The notes: generated by a model not told the origin, from the letters alone. 50,418 nt of DNA from JAKAKT01 sp041305385 (GCA_041305385.1 JBFYLO010000028.1:1-50418), one strand, 5' to 3'. Positions 38,290 to 47,150 are shown, numbered from the stretch's first letter. Numbers and translations: made by a program.

Positions 38290-38480
38290 CAGCCTCCCTC
38301 GGCCAAAACCTGTTCAACAGTCTTCCATCTCTTGTGGGCTCCCTTCCCAACTGCTCTTTTTACTTTCATCGCTTTCGCATACTGCTGCGGGGTCAAAGTA
38401 AGGTCTTCAACTAGGTCGATGAGTCTGTCGACTTTTCTCTCGAGCTTTTCAAAACGTTTATTCAAGTTAATAGTGTCCAT
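38289..38480 (-). CDS. RelB-like antitoxin
   Basis: A 63-residue, highly charged helical protein (MDTINLNKRFEKLERKVDRL, then DLTLTPQQYAKAMKVKRAV). Position and size next to a RelE-type toxin make it the antitoxin. The ATG at 38480 follows GTGGTT; an in-frame start at 38489 is less likely. TATA-like GATTATATACTCC lies about 30 nt upstream, inside the cassette, so the module brings its own promoter. Confidence 0.75.
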   Translation of the reverse strand: MDTINLNKRFEKLERKVDRLIDLVEDLTLTPQQYAKAMKVKRAVGKGAHKRWKTVEQVLAEGG

Positions 38481-38532
38481 TCGAACCACTAAAAGAATAA
38501 CTCGTTAGGAGTATATAATCGTATCTGGCGCG

Positions 38533-39651
38533 TTAACCGAGTTTCGCCCTTCTCTTGCAAACCAGATAAACTGCAACGGCCTCGGGCAACTCCCCTTCGA
38601 AATTTTCATAGGGCCCGAAAACCTCATCCCAAATCCGGATTTCCGGAGCTTTCTCAACTTTCACTTTAATTGGACTCTTGCCAAATACCACCGCATCCTT
38701 CAGCGGGTCGAATTTATCGAGATTGCTTGTTCTCTTCGCGAGCAGCCCGGTCTCCCCGTGCAAACTATCGGGCATCCGGATTAATTTGCTCGTGTCAAAC
38801 GTCACATTCTGGTCGATATTGTCGCCCAAATGGACTCCGAGTTCTCTCCCAAGAACCCCAAAAATCTGCTCGTAGACGTCCGGTCTGCCGAGCCCAACGA
38901 CGTCCCAGTTCCCTCGCTCTACCCCGGAGATTACTGAACCGGCCATCTTGTAAAACCTCTTGGCTGTGGAGGGCTTCATTATGAATTCGAGCTTTTTCTC
39001 CTTGACCATCGAGATAAACCCCCCTGCGAGCCTCCCGCCCCAGGCCGAATCAGTCGGCTTAGGTCCCTCGACTCTCCCGTTTCTCTCGTAAATCCAATAT
39101 TTGCCGTCAAGCCCCTTCCCAGTGATGTAGTCGGTAATCTCCCTTCTTTTCGGGCTTGTGAGCGGTTTAACTTCGTCATCAACAACATGGACGTGATAGC
39201 CCCGGTTTCCGCTGAAATTTGTCTGGATCGAATCTTTCCTGAACCCGAACTCCCCAACCAAGAATTCCTCAACCAGCTTCAGCGCTTCCGCTTTCGCCAT
39301 CCCCAGGCACTCATCGCAAACCCAGCCCTTCCCGTGCTTCCCGATGCAGGGGGGGTTCAGCTGGTCGGCATCGATGTCGAAAATCAGGTCAGCCCCGAGC
39401 CAGTTCTTCTTCTCCATGGGCCTTGCATCCGGGAACTCATAGTAGGCGGATGAATAGGAGATGTAAAGGGGCGCATTCCTCCGGAGATAGGCGACCAGCT
39501 CCTCGCCCGAGCCGAAGTGCGCGTGCCTGGACTCAATCTTCTTGTCCCAGCCACCGAACCCGAACTCCCTTGTTTGGACAGAGAGCGGGGTCGAAGGAAA
39601 AGCCCTGGAGTAATACTGTGAAAAACGCCCTCGAATGAAACCCTCCTCCAA
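38533..39651 (-). CDS. priS: DNA primase small (catalytic) subunit
   Basis: About 372 residues of archaeo-eukaryotic primase PriS. The catalytic motif is LIFDIDAD, followed by the zinc-binding loop CIGKHGKGWVCDEC, SGNRGYHVHV and LIRMPDSLHGETGL. It makes RNA/DNA primers with PriL. The longest frame starts at 39690 but overlaps the upstream gene by 35 nt; the TTG at 39651, 4 nt after that gene's stop, is more likely, though its ribosome site is weak. The last 8 codons are duplicated downstream of the inserted toxin-antitoxin module. Confidence 0.9.
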   Translation of the reverse strand: MEEGFIRGRFSQYYSRAFPSTPLSVQTREFGFGGWDKKIESRHAHFGSGEELVAYLRRNAPLYISYSSAYYEFPDARPMEKKNWLGADLIFDIDADQLNPPCIGKHGKGWVCDECLGMAKAEALKLVEEFLVGEFGFRKDSIQTNFSGNRGYHVHVVDDEVKPLTSPKRREITDYITGKGLDGKYWIYERNGRVEGPKPTDSAWGGRLAGGFISMVKEKKLEFIMKPSTAKRFYKMAGSVISGVERGNWDVVGLGRPDVYEQIFGVLGRELGVHLGDNIDQNVTFDTSKLIRMPDSLHGETGLLAKRTSNLDKFDPLKDAVVFGKSPIKVKVEKAPEIRIWDEVFGPYENFEGELPEAVAVYLVCKRRAKLG

Positions 39652-39655
39652 GCCC

Positions 39656-40057
39656 TCAGTCCTCGAAGTGCTTGTAGAGGAGTATGACAAGAAGCACCCA
39701 GATGGCGAAAAGTATCGGGACGACGACCTGGTACCGTATGTGGAGCATGTAGAGAAGCAGCCCGAAGAACATGATTATGACCGTTGACATCAAGGCGCTC
39801 TCGACAGCAAGGACATGGGGCCTCTGCTCCATGTAGCGCGTCCTAATGACAAGCCTGACTTCAGGGTGCGGAATGTGCTCTTCTGCAATGTACGGGTGGT
39901 CGTGCCTCATCGGCAATGTGGGCGGTGCAACCAGCCTCGGGTCAGTCACGAGCTTCGGCACTGCGCCCCAGTCAATTTTCGGGGCTTCTGGCTCCTCCTT
40001 TCGCTGAGCCTTTGGAGCAGCCTTCCTGGTTTTCACAGCCTTCTTCTTAGCCAACAA
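39656..40057 (-). CDS. Two-helix membrane protein between primase genes
   Basis: A 133-residue protein. A Lys/Ala-rich N terminus (AKKKAVKTRKAAPKAQRK) is followed by a Pro/His-rich segment (TLPMRHDHPYIAEEHIPHP) and two C-terminal membrane helices. No family recognised. It is embedded between priL and priS on the same strand with short gaps, so it is co-transcribed with the primase. A link to replication at the membrane would be speculation. Confidence 0.6.
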   Translation of the reverse strand: MLAKKKAVKTRKAAPKAQRKEEPEAPKIDWGAVPKLVTDPRLVAPPTLPMRHDHPYIAEEHIPHPEVRLVIRTRYMEQRPHVLAVESALMSTVIIMFFGLLLYMLHIRYQVVVPILFAIWVLLVILLYKHFED

Positions 40058-40088
40058 TCCACCGATTAACCTTTTTCCCCAATACCTA

Positions 40089-41003
40089 TTAAATCGTTTT
40101 GGCGCTTCTCTTTGCCCTATAAGAGAGCGGGCTCCTTATCCCGCACCGGTAAACACACTGCCCGTGCGAGTCAATCAGCCTGCACGAGGGCATCGAGTAT
40201 CCCTTCTTCACGATGTACTCGACCTGGTAGCGGGTAACCCGCTCGCTGTAGTCGGGGGAGGTCGAGAAGAGCTTTATGATTTCCTCAGGCTTCATGCCTG
40301 TCTTGAGCAGGTAAATGGTCAGGGTCCATCTCGCAGCATGGGGAAGGTTCTCCCCTCTCGCCAATCTCTCGAGCATGTGGAGGATGCAGGGAGGCCTATC
40401 GCCGGTTATCACAACCTTCACTTCAGGCTTCGGCATGAGCGCCTTAACTTCTTCAGCAGCTTTCTTTATGTCAGGCGGGACCTTGTCCATCTTGAGGGGA
40501 AGGGAGCCTGAAACCTGGAGCTTCACGGCCTCCTCGAGCACCCGCACCAATTGGCCCTTTGAGACCTTCACCCTCCCCTTTTCAACTTTCATGTTCACGA
40601 GCTTGTAGGGCGCCTCCTGGGGCGAATAGAGGAGATACCGAATCACCGGGATATCCTCCCCGCCCTCAATGCCGAACTCTCTTGCCAGGGCGAGCAGGTT
40701 CTCCTCCCGGTCAGATTTCAGATAGGAGCCCGCCCTCTTCGCCTCGGCAACTGCATAGCTCTCAATCGCCTGCCTCGAGCCGATTTGGGAGACAATCATC
40801 CGAGCCACTGCATAGGCGGAAATCTCCTCCTCGAGGCCAAACTCCCCCTCGGGAATCGGAGGAATCCGTTTTTTAATCACAGCTTCCTCAACTCTCTTTT
40901 TCCCCTTCTCAATTGTCCGATAGTCGAGCTTCAGGGCCACGGATTCAGCGTATCTCCTGGCGGATTTGGAGAACGGGTAGCGGGAGTTGAACTCGAGGTC
41001 CAT
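40089..41003 (-). CDS. priL: DNA primase large subunit
   Basis: A 304-residue PriL. The four cysteines expected to bind a 4Fe-4S cluster are in RPPCILHM, MPSCRLI and GQCVYRCG. It stimulates PriS and helps start primer synthesis. The frame opens at 41063, but that ATG is too close to the shared TATA region (AATTTATATAAACC on this strand, about 41078-41091); MDLEFNSRYPFSKSARR at 41003 matches the family start. It is divergent from pcn. Confidence 0.92.
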   Translation of the reverse strand: MDLEFNSRYPFSKSARRYAESVALKLDYRTIEKGKKRVEEAVIKKRIPPIPEGEFGLEEEISAYAVARMIVSQIGSRQAIESYAVAEAKRAGSYLKSDREENLLALAREFGIEGGEDIPVIRYLLYSPQEAPYKLVNMKVEKGRVKVSKGQLVRVLEEAVKLQVSGSLPLKMDKVPPDIKKAAEEVKALMPKPEVKVVITGDRPPCILHMLERLARGENLPHAARWTLTIYLLKTGMKPEEIIKLFSTSPDYSERVTRYQVEYIVKKGYSMPSCRLIDSHGQCVYRCGIRSPLSYRAKRSAKTI

Positions 41004-41126
41004 GGGAAGATTTGGAATCAACACGAATATTAGCATTTGGTCGGTCTGGAAACGCCTAGGCATCGAGGATACGAACGGTTTATATAAATTTCACCCCATC
41101 TATATCCCTCAGTGAGGGGTGAATTT

Positions 41127-41870
41127 ATGTTCGAAATTCAAATCGATGACGCGAGAATATGGAAGAGCTGCATCGATGCCATAGTTAACCTCATAGAAGA
41201 GGGGACTCTCGAGATTGAGCCCGAGGGCATAAGGCTCCGGGCCATGGACCCCTCGCAAATCGCCATGGTCAGCTTCTTCATGCCGAAATCCGCGTTTTCC
41301 GAGTACAAGGTTTCCTCGGCGACAAGAGTGGGGCTGAACTTCGACAACCTCTCCAAGATAATGGCGCGCACAAGGGGGGCCGAGAAACTGACGATGACCC
41401 TTGAGGAAAACAAGCTGGTGATGGACTTCTATTCCGAGGAATCCAAGAGGAACTTCAAGGTCCCGCTCGTGGAAATGCCCCCCGGCAGCCACAAGGACCT
41501 CAAGATAGACCACGATGCATTGGTTACGATAAACGCCTCGAGCCTGAAGGAGGCGCTCAGGGATGCGGTGCTCATAAGCTCGCACATCACCCTAGAGGCC
41601 GGCTCGTTCGGGTTCAGGGTGGATGCCCACGGGGACAACGCCGACCTTCTCCTGGAGGGAGGGCAGAAGGGCGACGGGATTAAGGTTGAGGCGAAGCAGA
41701 CAGCAAAAGCCACGTTCCCGCTCAAATACCTGGACGACATCTCCAAGGCGTGCCCGGACAGCTCCAAGATGACGATTCACCTGAAGAGCAACAAGCCGCT
41801 GAAAATGGAGTATAAGATCGGCGAGGCGGACATCGTCTACTTCCTCGCACCGAGAATAGACCTCGAGTGA
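41127..41870 (+). CDS. pcn: DNA polymerase sliding clamp PCNA
   Basis: A 247-residue PCNA. Recognisable blocks: GLRLRAMDPSQIAMV-type IRLRAMDPSQIAMVS, SKIMARTRGAEKL, the interdomain loop, and the C-terminal LAPRIDLE. The homotrimer tethers polymerase and other factors to DNA. The ATG at 41127 has GGGGTGAATTT upstream; a start at 41112 is less fitting. TATA TTTATATAAATTT at 41079-41091 gives a short leader. Confidence 0.95.
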   Translation: MFEIQIDDARIWKSCIDAIVNLIEEGTLEIEPEGIRLRAMDPSQIAMVSFFMPKSAFSEYKVSSATRVGLNFDNLSKIMARTRGAEKLTMTLEENKLVMDFYSEESKRNFKVPLVEMPPGSHKDLKIDHDALVTINASSLKEALRDAVLISSHITLEAGSFGFRVDAHGDNADLLLEGGQKGDGIKVEAKQTAKATFPLKYLDDISKACPDSSKMTIHLKSNKPLKMEYKIGEADIVYFLAPRIDLE

Positions 41871-41911
41871 GTTTCACAAGTTTTATATATCTGCATAGCG
41901 AATGCTAGTCC

Positions 41912-43231
41912 ATGGCACTAAAGAAGGAAGAGAAGAAGGAAACCAAGGAGAAGGCGTCGCTTTACAAGTACGTTCTTGAGAAGATGGCCGGCAAGCTCGC
42001 CTACGGGCAGAGCAGGGAGATGCAGGAGGACATCGTATACTCGATTCTTTCGGAAGTCAGGGAAAGCCTCACGGGCGAGGAGAAGCGCGAGATGGTAAAG
42101 GAAATCCTCTCCTACGACATAGTTGACGACATCATGAACGACCCTGAGATTGAAGATATCATGATAAGCGCCACAAATCCGATTTACGTTTTCCACCAGA
42201 AGAAGGGAATGACAAAGACGGACCGGAGGTTCGAGGACCTAGAATCCCTCGACCTGTTCGTGAGGAAGCTGCTTTCGTTTTCAGGCAAGAAGGAGTTCAA
42301 GCCCATCAACGACCTTCACCTGGTGACCACCCAGAGGGCGAACATCGTCGAGTCGCCCATGGGCCCGCAGATAACAATCAGGAAATTCAGGCAGACCCCG
42401 CTCTCCATAGTAGACATCATAAGGAACGGAACGATGGACTACGGAGTTGCATCGATGCTCTGGCTCTACAGCGACGGGCTTTCAGTGAAGCCGGCGAACC
42501 TTATGATAGGGGGAATGCCCGGCGCGGGAAAGACCACGCTTCTCAACGCGATGTTCTCGTTCTTCCCGACTCACGAGAGGCTCGTTGTCATCGAGGACAC
42601 TCTTGAGTTGAACACCCAGGGGAAGGACAACTGCGCGAGGCTCGAAACCACCGACGAGACGACCCTGAAAGACCTCGTTCGGAATACGCTCAGGATGAGG
42701 CCGGACAGGATAATCGTGGGAGAGGTTAGGGGCGAGGAGGCCATCGACCTCATGACTGCCATGAATATCGGAAAAATCTGCATGTGCACAATCCACGCGA
42801 GCACCCCGAGGGAAGTCGTAACAAGGCTCCAGAACATGCCGATGAATGTCCCCACGGACATCATTCCGATGATTGACGCTTTCGTAAATGTGAGGCAGTT
42901 CAACGTTCAGAAGAAAATCCAAAGGGTCGTCTCCCACATGGCCGAGACCGGCGGAGTGGAGAAGACGGTGCTCCTTTCCGACCTCTGCAAGTATGACTAC
43001 AAGGTCGGGAAAATCAAGGTCCTCCAGCCGAGCGTAGTCTACAGGGACAGGCTCGCGGAGGCCGCAGGCATCACTTCCAAGGAAGTCATGGATGAGCTCC
43101 AGACAAGGGCCCGCATCCTAAGAAGCCTGGACAGGAGCAACATCCACACCATCGAGCAGGTCTCGGAGTTCTGCGCCATGTATTACGAGAACCCGCAGAA
43201 CGCGCTCGCAAGACTGGGAATGGAAGCCTAG
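41912..43231 (+). CDS. Type II/IV secretion (pilus/archaellum-type) ATPase
   Basis: A 439-residue cytoplasmic secretion ATPase of the TadA/CpaF-like class. Walker A is GGMPGAGKTTL (Lys207), Walker B is RIIVGEVRG (Glu271), and the His box is CTIHAST (His295). It would power assembly of a type IV pilus-like filament. No membrane core protein, pilin or prepilin peptidase is adjacent. Its last six codons and stop (43211-43231) are repeated at 43271-43291. TATA GTTTTATATAT lies near 41880-41890. Confidence 0.88.
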   Translation: MALKKEEKKETKEKASLYKYVLEKMAGKLAYGQSREMQEDIVYSILSEVRESLTGEEKREMVKEILSYDIVDDIMNDPEIEDIMISATNPIYVFHQKKGMTKTDRRFEDLESLDLFVRKLLSFSGKKEFKPINDLHLVTTQRANIVESPMGPQITIRKFRQTPLSIVDIIRNGTMDYGVASMLWLYSDGLSVKPANLMIGGMPGAGKTTLLNAMFSFFPTHERLVVIEDTLELNTQGKDNCARLETTDETTLKDLVRNTLRMRPDRIIVGEVRGEEAIDLMTAMNIGKICMCTIHASTPREVVTRLQNMPMNVPTDIIPMIDAFVNVRQFNVQKKIQRVVSHMAETGGVEKTVLLSDLCKYDYKVGKIKVLQPSVVYRDRLAEAAGITSKEVMDELQTRARILRSLDRSNIHTIEQVSEFCAMYYENPQNALARLGMEA

Positions 43232-43291
43232 AAAACTCGAAAAGAGCCACTTCCCTAGCATGTGCCTGAGAGACTTGGAATGGAAGCCTAA
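43211..43291 (+). repeat. Duplicated 3' end of the secretion ATPase gene
   Basis: 43211-43231 encodes RLGMEA plus TAG, the end of the ATPase. 43271-43291 encodes RLGMEA plus TAA, 19 of 21 bases identical, in an otherwise non-coding gap. Only 39 bp lie between. This matches the end duplications around the two toxin-antitoxin cassettes and may mark a lost cassette. Confidence 0.6.
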
Positions 43292-43356
43292 TGCATCAGG
43301 GCATGTCGAGAATCGATGATTATAAAGCTATTTGTATATAGGTTTTAGCGGGAATC

Positions 43357-44055
43357 ATGGCCAAAGTCTTATTGTTTGTCCACAGCGAGAGGATTCCGGT
43401 TCGTTCCCAGAAATACCCACATGCGAACATCTCCCGCTCGACCTCGATATTCCCGACTTCTGCCAGGGAGCACCTCGTCAAGCTCGGCAAAGGAAAAGTG
43501 ATGAAAGCGGAAATCGAGGACAAGGAGCTCGATGCTGCGAATGAGAAATGGCTCAGGGGAAAAGTCCTTCTCGTGCCCATAAACGGCGAGCTCTTCCACA
43601 CAAAGTTCTCCGAAGAACTCGAAACACTCTCTAAATGGGCGAAGAAGGGAGTTCGCGAGGGCGAGCTCGGGGAATACACGCGAAGACTGAATCTTCTCAG
43701 AAAGGAGACGGAATCCCTGAAAGAGAGGCTTTTCGAGACAGGGACTGCGGGGAGAATCGTAAAACAGGTCACCGCACTCGCACAGCCGAATTCCTCGGAT
43801 GAAAAATTCGAGGACTCGCGCATTGACTTGAGAAGAGTCTCCTCCGAGGAGCAGGAGATTTTCAAAACCAAGGTTACCGATACCCTGATTCGGCCCCTGG
43901 ACATCGAAGAGCTGGCCAGGGAGCTTCGAATGAACAAATCGAACTTGAGAAAACGATTAAGGCTCCTGATTCGGGGCGGGCTTGTGAAATCAACGACCCA
44001 GAGGCTCGTGATTGGAAGGCCGAAAGTCGTCTATTTTTTGGCCCACGACATTTGA
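43357..44055 (+). CDS. Hypothetical protein with C-terminal winged-helix domain
   Basis: A 232-residue protein of no family that I know. The N-terminal ~80 residues form an alpha-beta domain (VLLFVHSERIPVRSQ, PTSAREHLVKLGKGKV); the middle is a charged coiled-coil-like helix (80-125). The C-terminal 80 residues form a winged helix (LDIEELARELRMNKSNLRKRL, then the wing RLVIGRPKVVYFL). It is likely a DNA-binding regulator. TATA TGTATATAGG lies about 15-25 nt upstream. It converges on topA. Confidence 0.6.
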   Translation: MAKVLLFVHSERIPVRSQKYPHANISRSTSIFPTSAREHLVKLGKGKVMKAEIEDKELDAANEKWLRGKVLLVPINGELFHTKFSEELETLSKWAKKGVREGELGEYTRRLNLLRKETESLKERLFETGTAGRIVKQVTALAQPNSSDEKFEDSRIDLRRVSSEEQEIFKTKVTDTLIRPLDIEELARELRMNKSNLRKRLRLLIRGGLVKSTTQRLVIGRPKVVYFLAHDI

Positions 44056-44058
44056 GAA

Positions 44059-46194
44059 CTAGGCTTTCTTGGGCTTGGCCTTTTTCACTTTCTTCGGTTT
44101 TGCTTCCTTAGGCAGGGCTTTCTGTTCTTTCTGGACTGGTTTCGTTTCTTTCGGAGCAGCAGCTTCTTCTTTCTCCTCCTTCTTTCCCCAGTCTTTCTTG
44201 CTCTCGCACCCGGGGGTGAGGCACATCTCGAACCCCCTTTTCTTCATCGAGACCCAGACCACCGGCGCATTGCAGAACTGGCAGGCCCTCCCGGTTGTTT
44301 TCACCGGGTAGTTCTGCGGGAGCGGATAGGTGTTCGTGCACTTCGGGTAACCAGAGCACCCAACGAAGAATTTCCCAAAGCGCGACTTCAGCTTCACGAG
44401 GTTCCCTCCGCACTTCGGGCATTTCCCGAGGACCCGGTCCTTCTGCTCGCTCTCCCTGAGCGCGGCAACGAGGTCGAGGCCAATGTCTTTCTCGTTCTCC
44501 TTCATTTCGTCGAGAATTTTAAGAAGGACCTCCCTGCCCTCTGAAACAACTTCCTCCCCGGTTTTCTTGCCCTCCTGGATGTCCTCCATCTCCTTCTCGA
44601 AATTCCTCGTGAGCTCCTCATCGAGAATCTGGGGCACGTATTTCGAGAGTGTGTCATTCACCGAGAGGCCGAAATCGGTGACGCTTATCCTGGTATCCTT
44701 TACGTAGCCGCGCTTGAAAAGAGTTTCAATGATGACCGAGCGGGTTGCCTTTGTCCCGAGGTCCTTTGACTCCAGGGTTTGGACGATGCTGGCCGGGGTA
44801 TACCTGTTCGGCGGCTTGGTCTCCTTCTCCTCGACCTCGAGCTTCGAGGCTTCGGCCCCTTCGCCATTCTTGAACTCGGGCAGCTCCTTGTCCTCAAGCC
44901 TAACGTAATTCCCATAGAACTCGAACCAGCCCGGAGAGACAGTTCTTATCCCACCTGCCACGTAGCTCTCCGAGCCTAGCTTGAGGGTGATTTTCACGCT
45001 CTCCCTCTCGGCGAACTCGGCGAAGCACGAGAGGAACCTCCTGCAGATAAGGTCATAGAGTTTCCCTGCCTTCTCATCGGTTTTTCCGTAGAGCCCGGTC
45101 GGGTGGATGGCAGGATGGGCCGGGTCGCTCTTGGCTCCCTCGAGCGGAGTGAACCGGTTCTGCGAGCGGAGTTTTTGAACCAGTCCGGAGTAGTCTGAAT
45201 TCCTCTCAAGGCCGCCGAATATTTTCGGAAAGTTAAGTTTTTTTGGGAGCTTTTGGGATGATGTTCTCGGGTAGCTTATGAGCGAGTCCTCGTAAAGCGA
45301 CTGGGCGAGCTGCAGGGTGAGGGTTGGCGAGAACCCGAAAAGCCGGTATGCCTCGACCTGGAGGCTCGTCAAGTCGAACGGCGGATTGGGATGCTGTTTG
45401 AATCCCTTCTTATCAACCCTCTCAACAATCCCTTTCTTCGCAGAGTCAGCGAGCGCCTTTTCCGCCTCCGTCTTGTCCCTCATGCTCCCGCGTGTGTTCA
45501 TGAATCTTGTTTTCTTAACGAGCGCGAAGAGCTGCCAGTAGGGCTCTGGCTTGAAAGAGGTGATTTCCCTCTCCCGCTTTGCAAGTATGCTGAGCGCAGG
45601 CCCCTGGACCCTTCCAACCGAGAGGACCCTGTAAATCCCGCCAGCCCTGACGGCGTGCATGAGGGCCCTGCTCAGGTTTATCCCGTAATACCAGTCGAGC
45701 ATGTGCCGTGTCTCAGCTGCGAGCACATTGTTGTAGTCGAGGTCCCCCATGGCCTCATAAGCCTCGACCAGGTCCTCATCCGTGAGGGCGGAGAATTTCA
45801 TCCTTTTTCCGCTCTCGCTCCCGCAGGCATACCTTATGACGTTATATCCTATGAGCGAGCCCTCTAGGTCATAGTCGCAGGAGTTTACGAATTCATCGCA
45901 CTCCTTTGCAATCGACTCTATCAGCTTCAGGTATTGCTTGGTGAAGGCGGAACCCTCGCTCACTTCATAGGCAGGAGCCCATTCGATGTCGAAAACGGGG
46001 TATCCCGCTTTCCCTTCCTTCTGCCTCAACCCATAAATGTGCCCGACTGCAGCCACAACAGCGATGTTCTTCCCATTCCTCTCGAGCTCGTAGTAGCTCG
46101 CCTGGCCCCTGCTCTTCCTGTCGTACCTTCCGTTCCCGAGGGCCCTCGCTACTTTCTCGGCGACCTTGGGCTTTTCGCATATGATGAGCTGCAT
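44059..46194 (-). CDS. topA: DNA topoisomerase I (type IA)
   Basis: A 711-residue type IA topoisomerase. Toprim motifs are ICEKPKVAEKVA and DYDLEG (Asp107, Asp109, Glu111), and the active Tyr308 is in LISYPRTSS. The core is followed by C-terminal zinc ribbons (CPKCGGNL...CSGYPKC; CQFCNAPV) and a Lys/Ala/Pro-rich basic tail from about residue 670. It relaxes negative supercoils; there is no helicase domain, so it is not reverse gyrase. TATA-like TTTTTTTAAAACC is about 25 nt upstream. Confidence 0.93.
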   Translation of the reverse strand: MQLIICEKPKVAEKVARALGNGRYDRKSRGQASYYELERNGKNIAVVAAVGHIYGLRQKEGKAGYPVFDIEWAPAYEVSEGSAFTKQYLKLIESIAKECDEFVNSCDYDLEGSLIGYNVIRYACGSESGKRMKFSALTDEDLVEAYEAMGDLDYNNVLAAETRHMLDWYYGINLSRALMHAVRAGGIYRVLSVGRVQGPALSILAKREREITSFKPEPYWQLFALVKKTRFMNTRGSMRDKTEAEKALADSAKKGIVERVDKKGFKQHPNPPFDLTSLQVEAYRLFGFSPTLTLQLAQSLYEDSLISYPRTSSQKLPKKLNFPKIFGGLERNSDYSGLVQKLRSQNRFTPLEGAKSDPAHPAIHPTGLYGKTDEKAGKLYDLICRRFLSCFAEFAERESVKITLKLGSESYVAGGIRTVSPGWFEFYGNYVRLEDKELPEFKNGEGAEASKLEVEEKETKPPNRYTPASIVQTLESKDLGTKATRSVIIETLFKRGYVKDTRISVTDFGLSVNDTLSKYVPQILDEELTRNFEKEMEDIQEGKKTGEEVVSEGREVLLKILDEMKENEKDIGLDLVAALRESEQKDRVLGKCPKCGGNLVKLKSRFGKFFVGCSGYPKCTNTYPLPQNYPVKTTGRACQFCNAPVVWVSMKKRGFEMCLTPGCESKKDWGKKEEKEEAAAPKETKPVQKEQKALPKEAKPKKVKKAKPKKA

Positions 46195-46250
46195 AGCAGG
46201 TGTTTATGGAGGGAAGGTTTTAAAAAAAGTAGGTGGGAAAAACTCCAGTT

Positions 46251-46478
46251 ATGAAACTCTTCGCGTTCGCAGCCATTGCGTTGCTGATGCTCTCTTTCGG
46301 CTGCACCAGGATGGCAAAAACTTTCGAGGATGCCTCCTTCTGTGAGGGTAATGATGAGGATACCCTAAAAGACCTCTGCTTCTACGATGTGGCGAAGCAG
46401 AACAACGATTCGGCGGTCTGCGGGGACATAAGCAATTCCACGCTTAGGGACATGTGCAAGAACGAGACTAAAGGATAA
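46251..46478 (+). CDS. Small Cys-rich lipoprotein
   Basis: A 75-residue secreted lipoprotein: signal peptide with lipobox MLSFGC, then a motif with regularly spaced Cys (FCEGNDEDTLKDLCFYDVAK, SAVCGDISNSTLRDMC). This Cys/LRD/VAK pattern recurs in archaeal surface lipoproteins as a small helical disulfide repeat; here there is about one and a half repeats. The ATG at 46251 lies about 25 nt after the TATA box TTTTAAAAAAAG (leaderless). Its stop is 2 nt from a direct repeat flanking the next cassette. Confidence 0.65.
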   Translation: MKLFAFAAIALLMLSFGCTRMAKTFEDASFCEGNDEDTLKDLCFYDVAKQNNDSAVCGDISNSTLRDMCKNETKG

Positions 46479-46632
46479 TCAGCAGTATTTCGCCAGTTTC
46501 TAACCTTGACCTTATTCTAAGAATCCCATTGGTGAAAAGTGCACTGCCTGACGCTGCTGTGTCCGTCCCTCATGAAACTTGCCGTCCAAAGCATTATAAA
46601 TAAGGTTATTCTTACTATTCTTACGTGATACT

Positions 46633-46905
46633 ATGGACATTGAAATCGTAAAGATATCCTCAAGGGGGCAGTTTGTTCTCCCACTGTCTTTCCGAAAGCG
46701 CTTCGGCATTCAGAGAGGAGAAAAGATGGTTCTTGTCGAGGAAAATGGAATGATGGTACTTCGGCCAGTCCGGCAGATGAAGGAGAGCATGGAGGATGAG
46801 ATTTACCTTATGCGAAAAGCGGCTAGAGCATGGGCGGAGATTGAGAAGGGCTCCTCCAAAAAAATGGGGAAGGCGGCGTTTCTTAAAGAGCTGTCCGCAT
46901 GGTAA
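46633..46905 (+). CDS. AbrB/MazE-type antitoxin
   Basis: A 90-residue protein with an N-terminal SpoVT/AbrB swapped-hairpin DNA-binding domain (VKISSRGQFVLPLSFRKRFGI, GEKMVLVEENGMMVLRP) and a helical C-terminal part that would neutralise the toxin. It overlaps the toxin start by 7 nt. TATA ATTATAAATAAGG lies near 46593-46605, inside the cassette, and precedes the ATG by about 30 nt. Confidence 0.85.
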   Translation: MDIEIVKISSRGQFVLPLSFRKRFGIQRGEKMVLVEENGMMVLRPVRQMKESMEDEIYLMRKAARAWAEIEKGSSKKMGKAAFLKELSAW

Positions 46906-47150
46906 GAAACGTAGTTTTTACGGTTTCTTTCGAGCGGTCGATAAAAAAATTAAAGGATGCCGGGCTGAGAGAGCGCGTCAAAAGGCAAATTGAAGAAATT
47001 GTCGAAAGACCGGAGATTGGAAAGCCCCTTCGATTTCAGAAAAAAGGCGAGCGAACTGTCCGAGTTCCTCCTTTTCGTATAATCTATGCTTGGGAAGGCG
47101 ACACGGTTTATCTTTTGGATTTTGACAAGAGAGACAGGATTTACCGATAA
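46899..47150 (+). CDS. RelE-type toxin
   Basis: An 83-residue RelE-superfamily mRNA interferase-like protein: VFTVSFERSIKKLKDAGLRER, GKPLRFQKKGERTVRVPPFRIIYA and VYLLDFDKRDRIYR. The C-terminal DKRDRIYR is typical of archaeal RelE. It is translated with its AbrB-like antitoxin. It is not closely similar to the RelE at 38035, so the two cassettes carry different module types. Confidence 0.87.
   Translation: MVRNVVFTVSFERSIKKLKDAGLRERVKRQIEEIVERPEIGKPLRFQKKGERTVRVPPFRIIYAWEGDTVYLLDFDKRDRIYR

Larger units (their letters stand above)
38008..38562. mobile_element. Toxin-antitoxin cassette between 23 bp direct repeats at the priS 3' end
   Basis: The 23 bp at 38008-38030 and 38540-38562 are identical and, on the minus strand, encode VCKRRAKL, the end of PriS. 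Copy 38540 is in priS, followed by Gly and TAA; copy 38008 is followed by Ala and TGA. Between them lie the RelE- and RelB-like genes and their promoter (509 bp). The outer copy is probably the former end of priS, which would have converged closely on the gene ending at 37977. No integrase or transposase is inside. Confidence 0.75.

Noticed and set aside
44059..46194. Reverse gyrase
   Set aside because: Only the type IA topoisomerase half is present with no N-terminal helicase, so it gives no hint of hyperthermophily.
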